Shown piece after piece: positions 22,696 through 34,623 of a stretch of DNA of 64,000 nucleotides. The DNA comes from Gossypium raimondii. Taxonomy: Eukaryota; Streptophyta; Magnoliopsida; Malvales; Malvaceae. The stretch is from assembly GCF_025698545.1 (NCBI RefSeq), contig NC_068567.1, positions 3,782,001-3,846,000 of the forward strand, in the 5' to 3' direction. Made by a program: the position numbers and the translations under genes. The number at the start of each line of letters is the position of its first letter. Position 1 is the stretch's first letter. The notes beneath the pieces are model-generated. The model did not search any database. It saw only the letters and a list, made by a program, of their open reading frames with translations, and was not told the DNA's origin.

Positions 22696-23334
22696 TTGGG
22701 CAGCCCGGCCCGACCCGAAGATCCTCCCGAAATATGAGAGGGTTTGAGTAAAAATATAGGCCCGAAATATGGGTTTGGACAAAAAAACGAGGCCAGTTTA
22801 GAAAACGGGCCGGGCCTCAGGGAAAATATTTTTGGCACAGGTTCTGCCCGCCCGCCCGAATATAATAAATATATATTTTTTAAAAATAAATTTCTCATTT
22901 CCCCTCCCCATTTCCCATTTCCCATTTCCCTAAACCTGTACATTTTGAAATTTATTTTTTATTTTTATTTTACAATTTTTAATTTTTATATTTCAAATTT
23001 TAAAATTTAATTTTAATTATTAGTTTTGTTAAATTTGTTGATATGATATTTCATGGGCAAGGGTTCTACTCTAAAATAAAAATAAATTTTTTTAACTCTT
23101 TATAATTTATAAAATTTTAAAATAGTAATGGTAAAATTACACTTTGCCCCTCAAATGATAAAAAAAGTTAATTTAATCTTTTAAAAATGGGCCGGGCCGG
23201 GCCAAACTTGGGCTTAGTATTTTTTTCCCCGGGCCAGGCCTGGACAAAATTTTAGGCCCATATTTCGGGTCAGGCCGGGCCCGGGCCTAGGAAGCGGGCT
23301 GAAATTTTTTCTGGGCCCGGCCCATGATCACCTC
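22696..23334. mobile_element. hAT-type MITE, GGGCC family, in the copy 2 flank
   Basis: A 639-bp insertion with an 8-bp target duplication TAAATAGG (22688-22695 and 23335-23342), diagnostic of hAT transposition. The GC-rich ends (cagcccggcccgaccc; gggcccggcccatgatcacc) are imperfect inverted repeats. Copy 1 shows the empty site at about 9399. The copy 3 flank carries the same insertion. Confidence 0.85.
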
Positions 23335-23342
23335 TAAATAGG

Positions 23343-24539
23343 AGGATAATGCGCTTCAACATACTTGAACTTACGTCTTTCACTAACAACAATGTCAATG
23401 TCAATGTCAATTGAGCTAAAATTCAATCAGCAATATATATTAAATTATTAGATCAATAATTTTATATAAAAATTAAATGATATTTAGTTGAAATAAAAAA
23501 ATAAAATATTGAAAGTCATTATGTGTATATATTTTATATAAAATAACAAAATAAATACGATGAAAAATTAAAAGCTTTTTTTTTTCTTTTCAAAGTATCT
23601 AACTAATCATCTCTATTCTATAGATTCATTAAGGAGATAGATGTGACCAAGAGTTTTAAAGTTGCTCCATACTCAAGACGATGATCAAACCTTCGATCAC
23701 TGGTTAAGGTAAAAAAGATTATTATCATCTCATCTAAATCTCGTGATTATTTAAAATTTTCTTTTAATGTAATAAAGTATAAATATTCACCTAAAATAAA
23801 GTGAGTAAAAGGTTCTTTTAATTATTTCAATTTTATAATTTATTATAGTAAATCTACTTGAGAGGTCCCTCTATTATAGCGATCTAATCAAATTAGTCCA
23901 TATACTATTAAGAAGAATCAAATAAGGCCAAATTAGAATAGAGTTTATATTTGCTCTTTAAAAATATCATTTACTATTTAACAGAGTTAATATTTTTAAA
24001 ACTTGTATGATTCTATAAATGAAACCTTCTATTTGGAATTGAACTACAAATAAATAAATAATTCAAAATATTTTTATACAGTAAATGTTAACTCTTTACA
24101 ATTTAAACTTATTTAATTTTTTAATAGTGTCTAAAATAAATTAACCTATTTAATAATAAAGAAAGTAATTCGATTTAATCCCTATAATTCACGAGCATCC
24201 CTAATACTTTAACCTAGCTGATTCTTTCCTTCATCACATGAAATCTCATAACACATGTATCACACCGACTTTAATTTTTTTTAGTTATAAATATAATTAA
24301 AATCCTCAACTGCGAAAAAATAGAGAAGAAAAAAGAGAGGATGATATCTATTTGGCAACCTTAAATAGTTCATTCGGAGATATTTTTTCTATAATGAATT
24401 ATGAAAGGAGGATAAAACTCTAACAACAACACGAGTAGTACAACTTGAGCTCAAGTCAGACCTGCGGCAGTGAACACCCTAACCATCAAGTAGGCACATC
24501 TTTGGTGTATTCAGATTGCTTAACAATAGCATCCTCACA
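23343..24539. other. 5' flank of DUF4220 copy 2, no gene
   Basis: Matches 9400-10614 nearly base for base, including the SINE-like head (about 23350-23420) and the SINE-like insertion next to exon 1 (about 24406-24492). No TATA box could be assigned with confidence. Confidence 0.6.
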
Positions 24540-24552
24540 ATGATACTTACAA
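24540..24552 (+). pseudogene. Exon 1 of DUF4220 copy 2 with lost splice donor
   Basis: ATG ATA CTT ACA A is identical to exon 1 of copy 1 and to the orphan exon 1a of copy 3. The donor GTAAGT is changed to GAAAGT (24553). Normal splicing to the acceptor at 26618-26619 should fail. The nearest GT, four bases on, would shift the frame. Confidence 0.7.
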
Positions 24553-24877
24553 GAAAGTAGTAATAATTTGATTTTTTTTATCTGTTTATTTTCATTTATC
24601 AAACTAAAAATAGTAATTATTCGATAAAAGATCTCTCTTGTCTCTCTAAATTTCTAAAAATAGTAATCTAATTATTAAATAATTTTTCTAATATTAGAAA
24701 TATTTAATTTACGTTACTGAGTTGGATGAAAATGTTTAAACCCCTATTTACTAAAAAAAGTAATTGAAAATATATTTTACAAAAATATTATGGAAAAATA
24801 TTTAATACTTATTATAAAACATTTAACTGAGTTGGTGTCTCGAGTTAATTAGGTATCAACTCAGTTACTAAGAACTA

Positions 24878-25692
24878 GGGTAAACAACACATATAGTTAG
24901 CCAACTATAAAAAAAATTTAGGCACTTAAAATAAAAAATTTACAATTTAAGCACCCACGTTACATAGTTTGATCATTTTGGTCACTCCTATTAAAATTAC
25001 AAACGACAAATTGATGTAGCAGTTAAAAAATTAGTATCATAACAAATTTAATCTTCAAATTTTACATATAATATCAATTTAGTCATAATTTTAAAAAATT
25101 AACCATCAAAATTTACATATGTACTCAAATCCTAATTCTGAAAAAATCAAAGAAAGATATAAAATTACATAAATATTTTCAAAACATATAATAATAAATT
25201 TAAATTTTATATTAATACTAATATTAAATAAAATAAAAATCTCCTCAACCCTCCCTCTCGGACCTCCCACCACCTCTGTCGTCTGTCCTCGTCTCCCATC
25301 CCTTAACGATATGGGAGGGTGGGCATTTTTATTTTATTTAATATAAATATAAATATATTTATTAGATATTGATATAAAATTTAAATTCATTATTATATTT
25401 TTTGAAAATATTTATATACCTTCATATTTTTTTTATTTTTTAGAATTAGGATCAAATTAAGAATATTTGTAAATTTTGAGGGTTAATTTTTAAAATTAGG
25501 ATTAAATTGATATTATATATAAATGTTGAGGGTTAAATTTGTTATTATACCAATTTTTAACTACTTGTCATTTGTGATTTTAACGGAATGACAAAAATAA
25601 CTGAACCATATAACTTGAGGCTTAAATTGCGAACTTTTATTTTGAGTACTTAAAAGAATTTTTTTATAATTGGATGACCATCTGTAGTTTAC
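24878..25692. mobile_element. Fold-back MITE in intron 1 of copy 2
   Basis: Same palindromic element as 10949-11750, with the flanks 'aagaacta' and 'aaaaacta'. Confidence 0.7.
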
Positions 25693-25953
25693 TCAAAAAC
25701 TAACATTTGTTTTCTTTTAAATGATAACTAATATTATTATGACTATGACTATTTGTATAGTACTTACTTAAAAAACTAACAGTTTATCCACATCACAGGT
25801 GATCTATAATCAAGTACTAATTGAGAGTTTATATAAAAAGCAAATGAAACTTTAGTTGAAATGTCAAATTTGAAGGTCTAAAATCCATAACGATTTAAGT
25901 TTAAACCTCACGATATGGGGATTTATGAATACTTATTCGGAGTTCATAACTAC

Positions 25954-26356
25954 TAGACCTGATAATGGATTGAGTCATTCATCCAAGCCCAAAGGCTTGT
26001 CTAAAAAATGAATTTAGACAAAAAAAATAAAATCTTTTTTTAAACAAGTGGGGCTCAAGCAAAATTTTTTGACTCGGGCCCAACCCCGACCCAAATCAAA
26101 TTACTATATATATATATATATATTTAATTGTTGGGGAACATTTATTTTAATATTTTTTAGTGTATTTGATGTATTATATTTTTAAAATTTGTTTTTATAT
26201 AATAATCTATAAAAAATTTATTATAATCGCACCACAGAACTCGAATTCAACATTTTTAATATGCGTTGGGCTTGAGGAAAATTTTAAACACATTTTTTAA
26301 GCTGGACCAAGCTTGAACTTACAATTCTGTATCGATTCAACTCATGATCAGATCTA
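25954..26356. mobile_element. hAT-type MITE, GGGCC family, decayed, in intron 1 of copy 2
   Basis: Orthologous insertion to 12011-12404, with ends tagacctgataatgg and catgatcagatcta. It has a short TA run in the middle. Confidence 0.6.
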
Positions 26357-26633
26357 GCGGACACCTTCCAAACACTTATTAATACTCATTTAAAGAGCTT
26401 TAGTATGGCATAGATTATTAATGACTACAATGAATCTAAAGTACTAGAATGTGTTTACTCAAATAAATATCAACTCTATGAATAGCACGATTTGAATTTG
26501 TATCAATTATAAATATTCGAGAATAACTTTAACTACTATGAAGTAGAATTAAATAATTAATTCCCGGAATAAATGAAAAATCATTCAACAGTAAGCTTAA
26601 CATTTTTGTTAAATTCCAGTTGCCAGTGTATTG

Positions 26634-28724
26634 ATGTTCCTAGAGATCAGGGATCAAGCGCTTCTGAGAACGCTACCGGATCGTATACTATCTCTTTGGC
26701 TGGAATGGGAACTCCGGGCAATGGTAATCGTCAGCCTCACCGTTCAACTTACACTGATAAAACTTGGAAGTCGACGGAGATTCAGCGACAGAAATTCAAA
26801 GACGGTCTCCTTTTTTCTTTGGGCCCTATACTTGTTTGCAGATTGGTTGGCCGCATTAGCCTTGGGTACCCTCCTCAGAAGTAGAAAAGATAAAGTAACC
26901 GATCCTCTGGTTCTATTTTGGGCCCCATTCTTGCTCTTGCATTTGGGTGGCCCCGATACCATCACCGCTTACTCATTGTCGGACAATGAACTCTGGCCAC
27001 GACATTTCTTTGGGATGTGTTTCCATATTGGAGTGGCTCTCTATGTATATGTCAAGTTCTGGACAATAGCAACACCACCGGTCATCTTCATGGCCATTCC
27101 AATATTCATTGTCGGGGTTATCAAGTATGGGGAAAGGGTTTGGTCTCTCTTCAAAGCTAGTAGTGTCCGGTTTAGGAAATCTGTGTTTTCTGATGACAAA
27201 GGTTCCCCATTGGAAGTTGAGCATTCACAGTCGCCTTCAGAAAGTGGTAGGCGTTTGACGTTGGAAAAATACTTGGAGCCGAAACCAATTAAGGGGAAAT
27301 ACGGAGATCTTTATCGAGCCTTTCATTTGTTTCAAGTGTTCAAGCCCATGTTTGCAGATCTCAAGCTCAGAATTTACAAAAATTTGAGTTACGTATTTGA
27401 GCTGGACCAGAACAAAGTTAGTGCAGAAGCGGCCTTCACAATTGTGGAGATTGAGCTTGGATTCCTTTATGATCTGCTGTATACAAAGATTCCTATAGTT
27501 ATAACTTTACTCGGTGTAATTCTTCGCTTCATTTGCTTATCCTTCATCACTTGCACGCTGCTTGCCTTCTTCGTTTTTGTCAAGCAACACGACTCCCGAG
27601 TTGACATTGCCGTATCCTGCTTGTTAATGGTCGGTGCCATCTTTCTTGAAATTTATTCCGCCCTCCTGCATCTTAGGTCGGATTGGGGACTCTACTGGTT
27701 AGACCAACAAAACAACAGGTTTCTTAGGCTTATTGGTTCTAAGTTAGTTTGTTTTACTAAGCCCAAGGAGGGAATTCGGTCCATGGCACAGCACAGCCTG
27801 CTAGATTATTGCCTGCCGCCCAGGAAACTGAATCTTGGTGCAGTTTTAAACTTATTCGACTCTGAGGACAGAATGGGGAAGTACTTACACACCGGTTGGA
27901 AAGAGGTAAGCTTCGAGTTGAAACAGTTTATCTACTCCGGCCTCCAAGAAAAGCGAAAAAAATACGCAGAGACCGAGTTCAAAAATCTCTCAGAGTTATT
28001 GGATGATAGAGGTTCAAGTGTGCTTAAAGGAATGGGAGGGTCATCTGAAGACATTCTTTGGAGTGTACGCGAGGTCGAATTCACCCACAGTCTCCTCCTA
28101 TGGCATGTTGCTACAGAAGTTGTTTTCCATGACGACAATCACCGGTATCGAGCCGTGCAACTTGAGCAGTATTGCCGGATAAGTAAGGTCTTATCTGATT
28201 ATATGATGTACCTTCTTTTTCTATGTCCCGCAATGCTTCCCGAAGGGATTGGTAACATAAGGCACCAAGATACCTGCACTGAAGCGATGAACTTCGCCCT
28301 CGACAAATTCCAATTCAAGGAAGCTGTCAGAGGGTTGTTTGGGATGGACATTAGATCTCGATCATTCTTTATCCAGATGGGAAGTTCGAGGAAGTCGGCA
28401 TTCTTTGAAGGGTGCCAAATCGCGGAGCAATTGCAGAGTTTGGTATCTATGTTCCAATGGGATAACCAAGATAAATGGAAACTGATAGCGGATCTGTGGC
28501 TGAACATGCTGACTTATGCCGCGGCTCAATGTTCGTGGAAAGAGCATGCGAGGCAACTCCAGCATGGTGAGGAATTCATAACCCACGTTACACTTCTCAT
28601 GGCACATCTTGGTTTGAGTAAGAAAATTCAAATGGTGCCATTGCCCAAAATGCTTGAAGAAGTCGATTTTGAGCCTACTTTTCATTGGGACAAGCTTCAC
28701 CGATTGACTTCTTACTTGGCTTAA
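26634..28724 (+). CDS. DUF4220/DUF594 membrane protein, copy 2 (intact frame, 696 aa)
   Basis: Plant-specific multi-pass membrane protein of unknown biochemical role. DUF4220 covers roughly residues 20-400. Hydrophobic segments lie near residues 26-45, 56-78, 90-104, 123-141, 145-163 and two around 280-345. The family signature G-G-P-D-T-I-T-A-Y-S-L-S-D-N-E-L-W is near residue 103. DUF594 lies at the C-terminus (T-H-V-T-L-L-M-A-H-L-G-L near 645). There is no internal stop across 2.1 kb, unlike its two neighbours. I chose ATG 26634 because the upstream codon is TTG. By homology the ancestral protein would start in exon 1 and add about eight residues, but the donor of that exon is mutated. The acceptor 'attccag' sits at 26613-26619. 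Expression is unproven. Confidence 0.88.
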   Translation: MFLEIRDQALLRTLPDRILSLWLEWELRAMVIVSLTVQLTLIKLGSRRRFSDRNSKTVSFFLWALYLFADWLAALALGTLLRSRKDKVTDPLVLFWAPFLLLHLGGPDTITAYSLSDNELWPRHFFGMCFHIGVALYVYVKFWTIATPPVIFMAIPIFIVGVIKYGERVWSLFKASSVRFRKSVFSDDKGSPLEVEHSQSPSESGRRLTLEKYLEPKPIKGKYGDLYRAFHLFQVFKPMFADLKLRIYKNLSYVFELDQNKVSAEAAFTIVEIELGFLYDLLYTKIPIVITLLGVILRFICLSFITCTLLAFFVFVKQHDSRVDIAVSCLLMVGAIFLEIYSALLHLRSDWGLYWLDQQNNRFLRLIGSKLVCFTKPKEGIRSMAQHSLLDYCLPPRKLNLGAVLNLFDSEDRMGKYLHTGWKEVSFELKQFIYSGLQEKRKKYAETEFKNLSELLDDRGSSVLKGMGGSSEDILWSVREVEFTHSLLLWHVATEVVFHDDNHRYRAVQLEQYCRISKVLSDYMMYLLFLCPAMLPEGIGNIRHQDTCTEAMNFALDKFQFKEAVRGLFGMDIRSRSFFIQMGSSRKSAFFEGCQIAEQLQSLVSMFQWDNQDKWKLIADLWLNMLTYAAAQCSWKEHARQLQHGEEFITHVTLLMAHLGLSKKIQMVPLPKMLEEVDFEPTFHWDKLHRLTSYLA

Positions 28725-29880
28725 ATTTTATATAGGTATTTAAATGAAGAGACTACTTACATCTAATAAAATAAAATTTTAGATGTCAAAATGCTTAAAT
28801 TTTTTATTTTCAAATTACGTTGTACCAAATAAAATTTTATCACAATCATAGTAATAATCAACATCTTTTTAAAGGAAAAGAAAAGTCATAACTAGCACCA
28901 ACCAGTTGCCCTTTTCTTTTAATGCAGCTGATCATGATCATGAGTTGAGTTGAGTCGAGTCAAAATAAAATTTTAAATACGTTTTTTAGGTTCGAGTCTG
29001 TTTCAAAATGAGTCTAAAATTCTACCTAAGACCGGTCCAAATTAAAAATTTTAAACTCAAGTTAGACCCGGCCCGCCTATATTAATTTTTTATATAAAAA
29101 CAAATTAAAAAATTTTAATACATCAAATACACTAAATGCTTCCCAACAAAATGAAAATACGTTAAAAAAAGCCTACTTAAATAACACTAACATAATTGTA
29201 ACTTAGGAAGCAAATGCCTCTAAAATATTATTAAAATTAACAATAAAACAAGAGTTATACAATATCTAAACAATAACAACAAAATAATAGTAATATAATA
29301 GCGAAATTGTAGCAAAACAACAATATAACAACAACAAAACTGGGAAAAAAATTGTCGGTCTCTTTTCTTAAAATATTAAATATTTTACTATACCCTTATA
29401 TTTTAAAACTTCTCTTTAAATATTATATATAATATTTTGTTTTAAATTTGTCCTCATGAATTCTATATCGATAAAAGTACCATGGACGTTCATGTGTTAA
29501 GAGTCGAGTTTATATTGTCTCTTTTATTTAAAAAATGGTTAAAATAATAATTATACATTAGATCAAAGAGTAAACTAATCATTTCTGTTAAATTTCTGTT
29601 AAACTTTATTTATTTCTACTATTAAGAATCGGTGTAGCCAACCGAATAATCAAAATTAGACGTAATGTAATACGTGTACCTCAAAATTTAAAAAATGTAT
29701 GTATATTTATTTATTTAAAAATGCCTATTAACAACTGTGCTTGAATCACATACTAATAGGCAAAACCGAGGTGAATTTATAAAATAAATTTGAATGCATT
29801 GGCTAAATGATACAACATAGACACCATTTGTATTCTTGATGCTATAGCATTCCATCTTACATGATAAAGCACAATGCATT
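28725..29880 (+). repeat. 3' flank of copy 2 with MITE remnant and orphan DLH 3'-UTR segment
   Basis: 28970-29360 is a truncated GGGCC-family MITE (agacccggcccgcc). From 29478 the sequence matches 1805-2195 and 43210-43745. 29730-29880 matches the 3' flank of DLH-1 and ends at 'gcatta', next to the LINE. Confidence 0.75.
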
Positions 29881-30765
29881 ACTAAAACACCTGATGCTAA
29901 CTGGGATATTATATAGCGGCTGGAATAAAGCTGCTGTTGGGAAGCAAATTTGGGATATTATTTGTACTAAATCTTCTCTATGGGTTGTTTGGATTGCTAA
30001 GAACAAGTTAAAGCTCATCAGCTTTTGGGGCATTACTAAAACACCAGATGCTAACTGGGTATGGAACATTTACTTGATTTGAGAAAGTCTTTGAAAGAGC
30101 TTTTTATATATAAATAGGTAAGAGGAGAACTTAGCTTTTGGTTTGACCCATGGTTGAATGGTTGATACAGATATTCCAAAAGTTACTATTGTTAAAGACG
30201 TCTGGAGGAATGGAAGATGGCGAGTGGCGACTACCTGACCCAATGGATCAGTTGACTCTTCAGGCATGGGAGGAAGTGCAGAAGTTCTCTTTACCTACAA
30301 CTGAAGACACTATTGCTTCTGCTTGGGAAGCTATTAGAGATTGTAAGCCACAAGTGAGCTGGTACAAGTTACTGTGGGGCAAACTTAAATCAGGAATAGG
30401 CTTGCTACTAAAGAGAGGTTGTTTCGATGGAAGATTACGTCTGATGACTTGTGCAGCTTTTGTTCTTCTCATAAAGAGATTGTCGAGCACCTTTTCTTTG
30501 AATGCTCTATTTCTGGCACAGTTTGGAAGGATGTATTACAGAGGTATGACTTACATATAAACATCTTACATTGGAGGAGGAAAGTTAGTTGGTTTACTAG
30601 AAAGACCATGGGGAAAAATCCATTGGCTATTACAAGAAGGATAGCCTTCCTTGCTACAGTTTACTGGTTATGGAGGGAGAGAAACTCATGTTTTTTAAAA
30701 CACAAGCCATTGATTTACATAATTTTTCTTGCAATTACATAGGTGGAGATAGATAGAGACAATGG
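29881..30765 (+). mobile_element. LINE tail, uninterrupted copy
   Basis: A 5'-truncated LINE with recognisable pieces in order: W-N-K-A-A-V-G-K-Q-I-W; W-I-A-K-N-K-L-K; D-V-W-R-N-G-R-W-R; zf-RVT cysteines (30419-30560); W-L-W-R-E-R-N. Stops are frequent before the zf-RVT part. It serves as the empty-site reference for both copia insertions. A 30-nt direct repeat (29876-29905 and 30030-30059) includes its left junction. Confidence 0.85.
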
Positions 30766-32600
30766 TAATGCCATAGTGTTTGTTTAGATTTTTACCTCGA
30801 GTGTTTGGAGTATAGTTAATAATATCAAATCACCGTCTTGATCTGTATGGAGCGATAGTTAATTTTTTTTAAACACTCATTTAACACGAGTTCAAATCGG
30901 CTGAACTTATTTCATCTAAAATAAATAATATCAAGTCACCTATATTAATACTCGTTGGAGTGAGTTAAAATATTGAAAGAAAGTGTGTCCTCAATTGAAT
31001 ATTCTTTACCCCTTTGCATAATTGCATCAATTCATTGTTTATCCACCACTCCAAGTTTATAATTATTCTCTTCTATAATAACTTTTAAATGAATGAAGTT
31101 ATTCTAACAAGTTCCGACTATTATTATTATATATGTTCTTCTTTATATATATATATATGATAAACATATCATTACTTAGTTATAAATTATTTTTTTTCTT
31201 TTTAAAGTATTTAATTAATCTTCTGTATTCTATAGATGATCTACTAAGCGGATAGATGCTGACCACGAGTTTTAAAGTTGCTCCTCCATATCCAAGGCGA
31301 GAATCGAATCTTCGACCACTGATTAAGGTAAAAAAATTATTACCATCTCATTTAAACTCTCGTGATTAATTAAAAAAAAATTAATGTAATAAAATATAAA
31401 CATTCACCTAAAATAAAGTGAGTAAAAGGTTATTTTAATTATTTCGATTTTTATAATTTATTCTTCATGCCTTCAATCTTGCTTACTGAACTTGCCCAAT
31501 TGGCAGTCTGCTATTTCTATTTTTTTAACAACAACAACAACAACAACAATAATAATAACTGCATATATAAGATTAAACATGTATTTAATAAAAATTATAT
31601 ATAAATTCAATTAGTGTCACCCATCAACCGTTCTCAACTCAATCATAAAGTTTGCAAAAGCCCATTATTTTAACAAATAAATATTATTGGCATAATTGGC
31701 CCTTCGACTTTGCAAAAAAATTATTTTAGCCATCAATTTAATTTTTCACCTCATTTATCCCTTGAAATTGCATTATTTGTCAAATCACGTTACCAATTAT
31801 TTTTTTAATATTTAAAATTATTTTAGTCCACGTGTATTTCACGTTAGCAATTATTTTTTTAATATTTAAAAATATTTTTATATTTTATAATATTTTAATA
31901 ATTTTTATATAGTTTTTGAATTTTTAAAAATTTATTTATTTTTGACATGGCAACCCACGTGTATGCCACGTCAACAAAGTTAACAAGCGTTAACTTTTTC
32001 ATTCTTTTTGGGTAATTTGACAAACATCATAACTTTAAGGGTTGAAAGATGCGGAAAATTAAATGTAAAGTTGAAAGGCAAAATAAGTCATTATACCATA
32101 CTATTTTGAGGGCAATTTTATCTTTTCATATAAAATCTAAAAAAAACTCGCTCACGGATGCATTATAGGATTCGAACCCCAAAACTTTATAATATTTAAC
32201 ATCTAAATCTTATCATTTCAACGAACTATATTTAATTATTTTATTAAATTTATTTTAATTTTTTACATAAATTTTCACATTATTCATGGGTGTGCCATAA
32301 TCTAGTACTAAATAAAAGTTTATATAAAATAAATAAATCAAACTTTAGTTGAAATGGTAAAATTGAAGGTCTAAAATTTATAAAGATCTAAATTTAAATC
32401 TCACCATATATGAACTAATTTCTTTTATATATTTTTCTTTATATATATATTTACAACTCAAATATTTACATGGGTGTATGGTTTTTTTTTTACTTTTTAA
32501 AGGTGAGTTAGGATGATATCAAGATTAAATATATTTGATATATGGTTTTATAAATTATTTTATTGAAAATATTATTATAAAAGATTAAATGTATATTAGA
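30766..32600. other. Spacer after copy 2, no gene
   Basis: 30780-32050 matches 20945-22240. A SINE-like stretch with a perfect B box on the minus strand (GGTTCGAATCC, about 32170) lies at about 32150-32230. Another repeat at about 32290-32420 recurs near 39640-39770 and 11860-11960. Otherwise AT-rich with nothing coding. Confidence 0.6.
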
Positions 32601-32607
32601 TCATAAA

Positions 32608-33021
32608 ATGTATGTTTGGATTTCAAATGTTGGTCTTCTTTGGAATCGTAAGAACTCTTCCATGGGAAGTAATGAAAAAGGGTTGGTTAATGAGATGTCG
32701 ACTCAAGTTGGGAAATGGGATTGGGGGAAGCTCTCTTTATGGCTTGGTCATACTATGTTGCTTTGCATATTTACCATCGTCCCTAGGAGATTGGATGGGG
32801 GCAAAGACATGATAACTTAGAAAAGGATGGTTGATAGTCGGTCCTCGATTTCTGATGCTTTTGTGGCCTTTGCAAGTTAGAATTGGGATGCCAATAATAG
32901 TTGTTGGAATGTTGTTTCCTTTGACTTCTTATGAAGGATCGACTCCTAACTAATATGGAGAGATGTAAAAGGGGAACCACCATTGATGCCTTTTTTCACC
33001 TATGGGGGCAATTTAGGGGAG
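32608..33021 (+). mobile_element. Fragment of a second LINE lineage
   Basis: Matches 7859-8150. Reading frames contain W-D-W-G-K-L-S-L-W-L-G-H and D-S-R-S-S-I-S-D-A-F with several stops. The RNase H-proximal part continues into the tandem duplication that follows. Confidence 0.55.
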
Positions 33022-34140
33022 TTCTATTCACGCAATCAAGGATTGCCCACACCCATACACGTGTGGAAAAACTTGGTGACAACTTATATTCAGGTCAATT
33101 TCTTTGCCTCGAATTTGGTGGGTTAGGTGATGGCTAATTTGAATATGTCCACTATCCATGTTTGTTGTAATGCCCCTTGGGACACTCTATTTGGAATTGA
33201 ATGTTGGAAGCCTTGGAAGTAGCGTAATTCTCTAGTGTCATTTGTATTTTAAGAATTTTTAAGGTTCAGACGGAATACTTTCACATATAAGTTATTGATT
33301 CATTCCATTGCATCGTTTTATAACTATAATTTCGTAAAGTTCCCATCTTTCACACATTTCTATCAACTATTTCAATTTTGCAATTCAATCCAAATGCTAG
33401 TTAACATTTTATGACCATTTATAATTATAAAAAAACTTACAATTATTCACTAAAAAGGAAATTTAACAAAATAACCCCTATACGAACTTACCTCAATAAA
33501 ATGATTTGAGTTAAATGGTTTGAGTTATTCGAGTTATTCAGATAAACTCAAATAAAAAAATTAATTTTTTTGGATAAATGTTTCTATTCACGCAATCAAG
33601 GATTGCCCACACCCATACACGTGTGGAAAAACTTGGTGACAACTTATATTCAGGTCAATTTCTTTGCCTCGAATTTGGTGGGTTAGGTGATGGCTAATTT
33701 GAATATGTCCACTATCCATGTTTGTTGTAATGCCCCTTGGGACACTCTATTTGGAATTGAATGTTGGAAGCCTTGGAAGTAGCGTAATTCTCTAGTGTCA
33801 TTTGTATTTTAAGAATTCTTAAGGTTCAGACGGAATACTTTCACATATAAGTTATTGATTCATTCCATTGCATCGTTTTATAACTATAATTTCGTAAAGT
33901 TCCCATCTTTCACACATTTCTATCAACTATTTCAATTTTGCAATTCAATCCAAATGCTAGTTAACATTTTATGACCATTTATAATTATAAAAAAACTTAC
34001 AATTATTCACTAAAAAGGAAATTTAACAAAATAACCCCTATACGAACTTACCTCAATAAAATGATTTGAGTTAAATGGTTTGAGTTATTGAGTTATTCAG
34101 ATAAACTCAAATAAAAAAATTAATTTTTTTGGATAAATGT
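33022..34140 (+). repeat. 560-bp near-perfect tandem duplication
   Basis: 33022-33581 and 33582-34140 are head-to-tail copies. By eye they differ by one substitution (aagaattttt/aagaattctt) and one 1-bp deletion. The repeated segment joins LINE sequence to the 5' flank of the DUF4220 unit. The junction shares only a few bases (gtt). Confidence 0.92.
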
Positions 34141-34623
34141 TTACCTTTTCTAAAATTAAAAGTTAAAACCATTTAGTTAAAAGACAAAATTACATCATTT
34201 ACTAGTTAAATAATCAGTTCATGTAAATGCAATATTGAGTATAAATAATAGGATTAGTTAACGCGGCTCGACTTGACTCGACTCGATTTGATTCGATTTG
34301 AAAAAAATTTTAAATTGACTTCAGTTGCTAAAATAGGATTCGTCAACTCGACTAACTCGAAATCTTTTGACCCGATTCGACTCAATACGATCGAATATTC
34401 ACCCTTACTTAATAATGTCAAATCACCGTTTTAACTTATATGAAACAGTGGTTAAATTGCATCTATTCATTGCTTATCAGCTAATCCAAGTTTATAACTA
34501 TTCTCTTCTACAATAACTTTTAAATGAATGAAGTTACTCTAGCAATTTCCCGACTATATATTATTATCATATCTGTTATTTTTTATACAATGCCTAAAAT
34601 TATTTATAATCTCTCTCAACCAT

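Noticed and set aside
26573-26884. 103-codon plus-strand ORF overlapping the start of DUF4220 copy 2
   Set aside because: Out of frame with DUF4220 and without homology I recognise. It only matters as a possible mis-spliced frame.
32150-32230. Possible tRNA gene (perfect GGTTCGAATCC on the minus strand)
   Set aside because: No acceptor stem or anticodon arm can be drawn around it. It fits a decayed SINE better.
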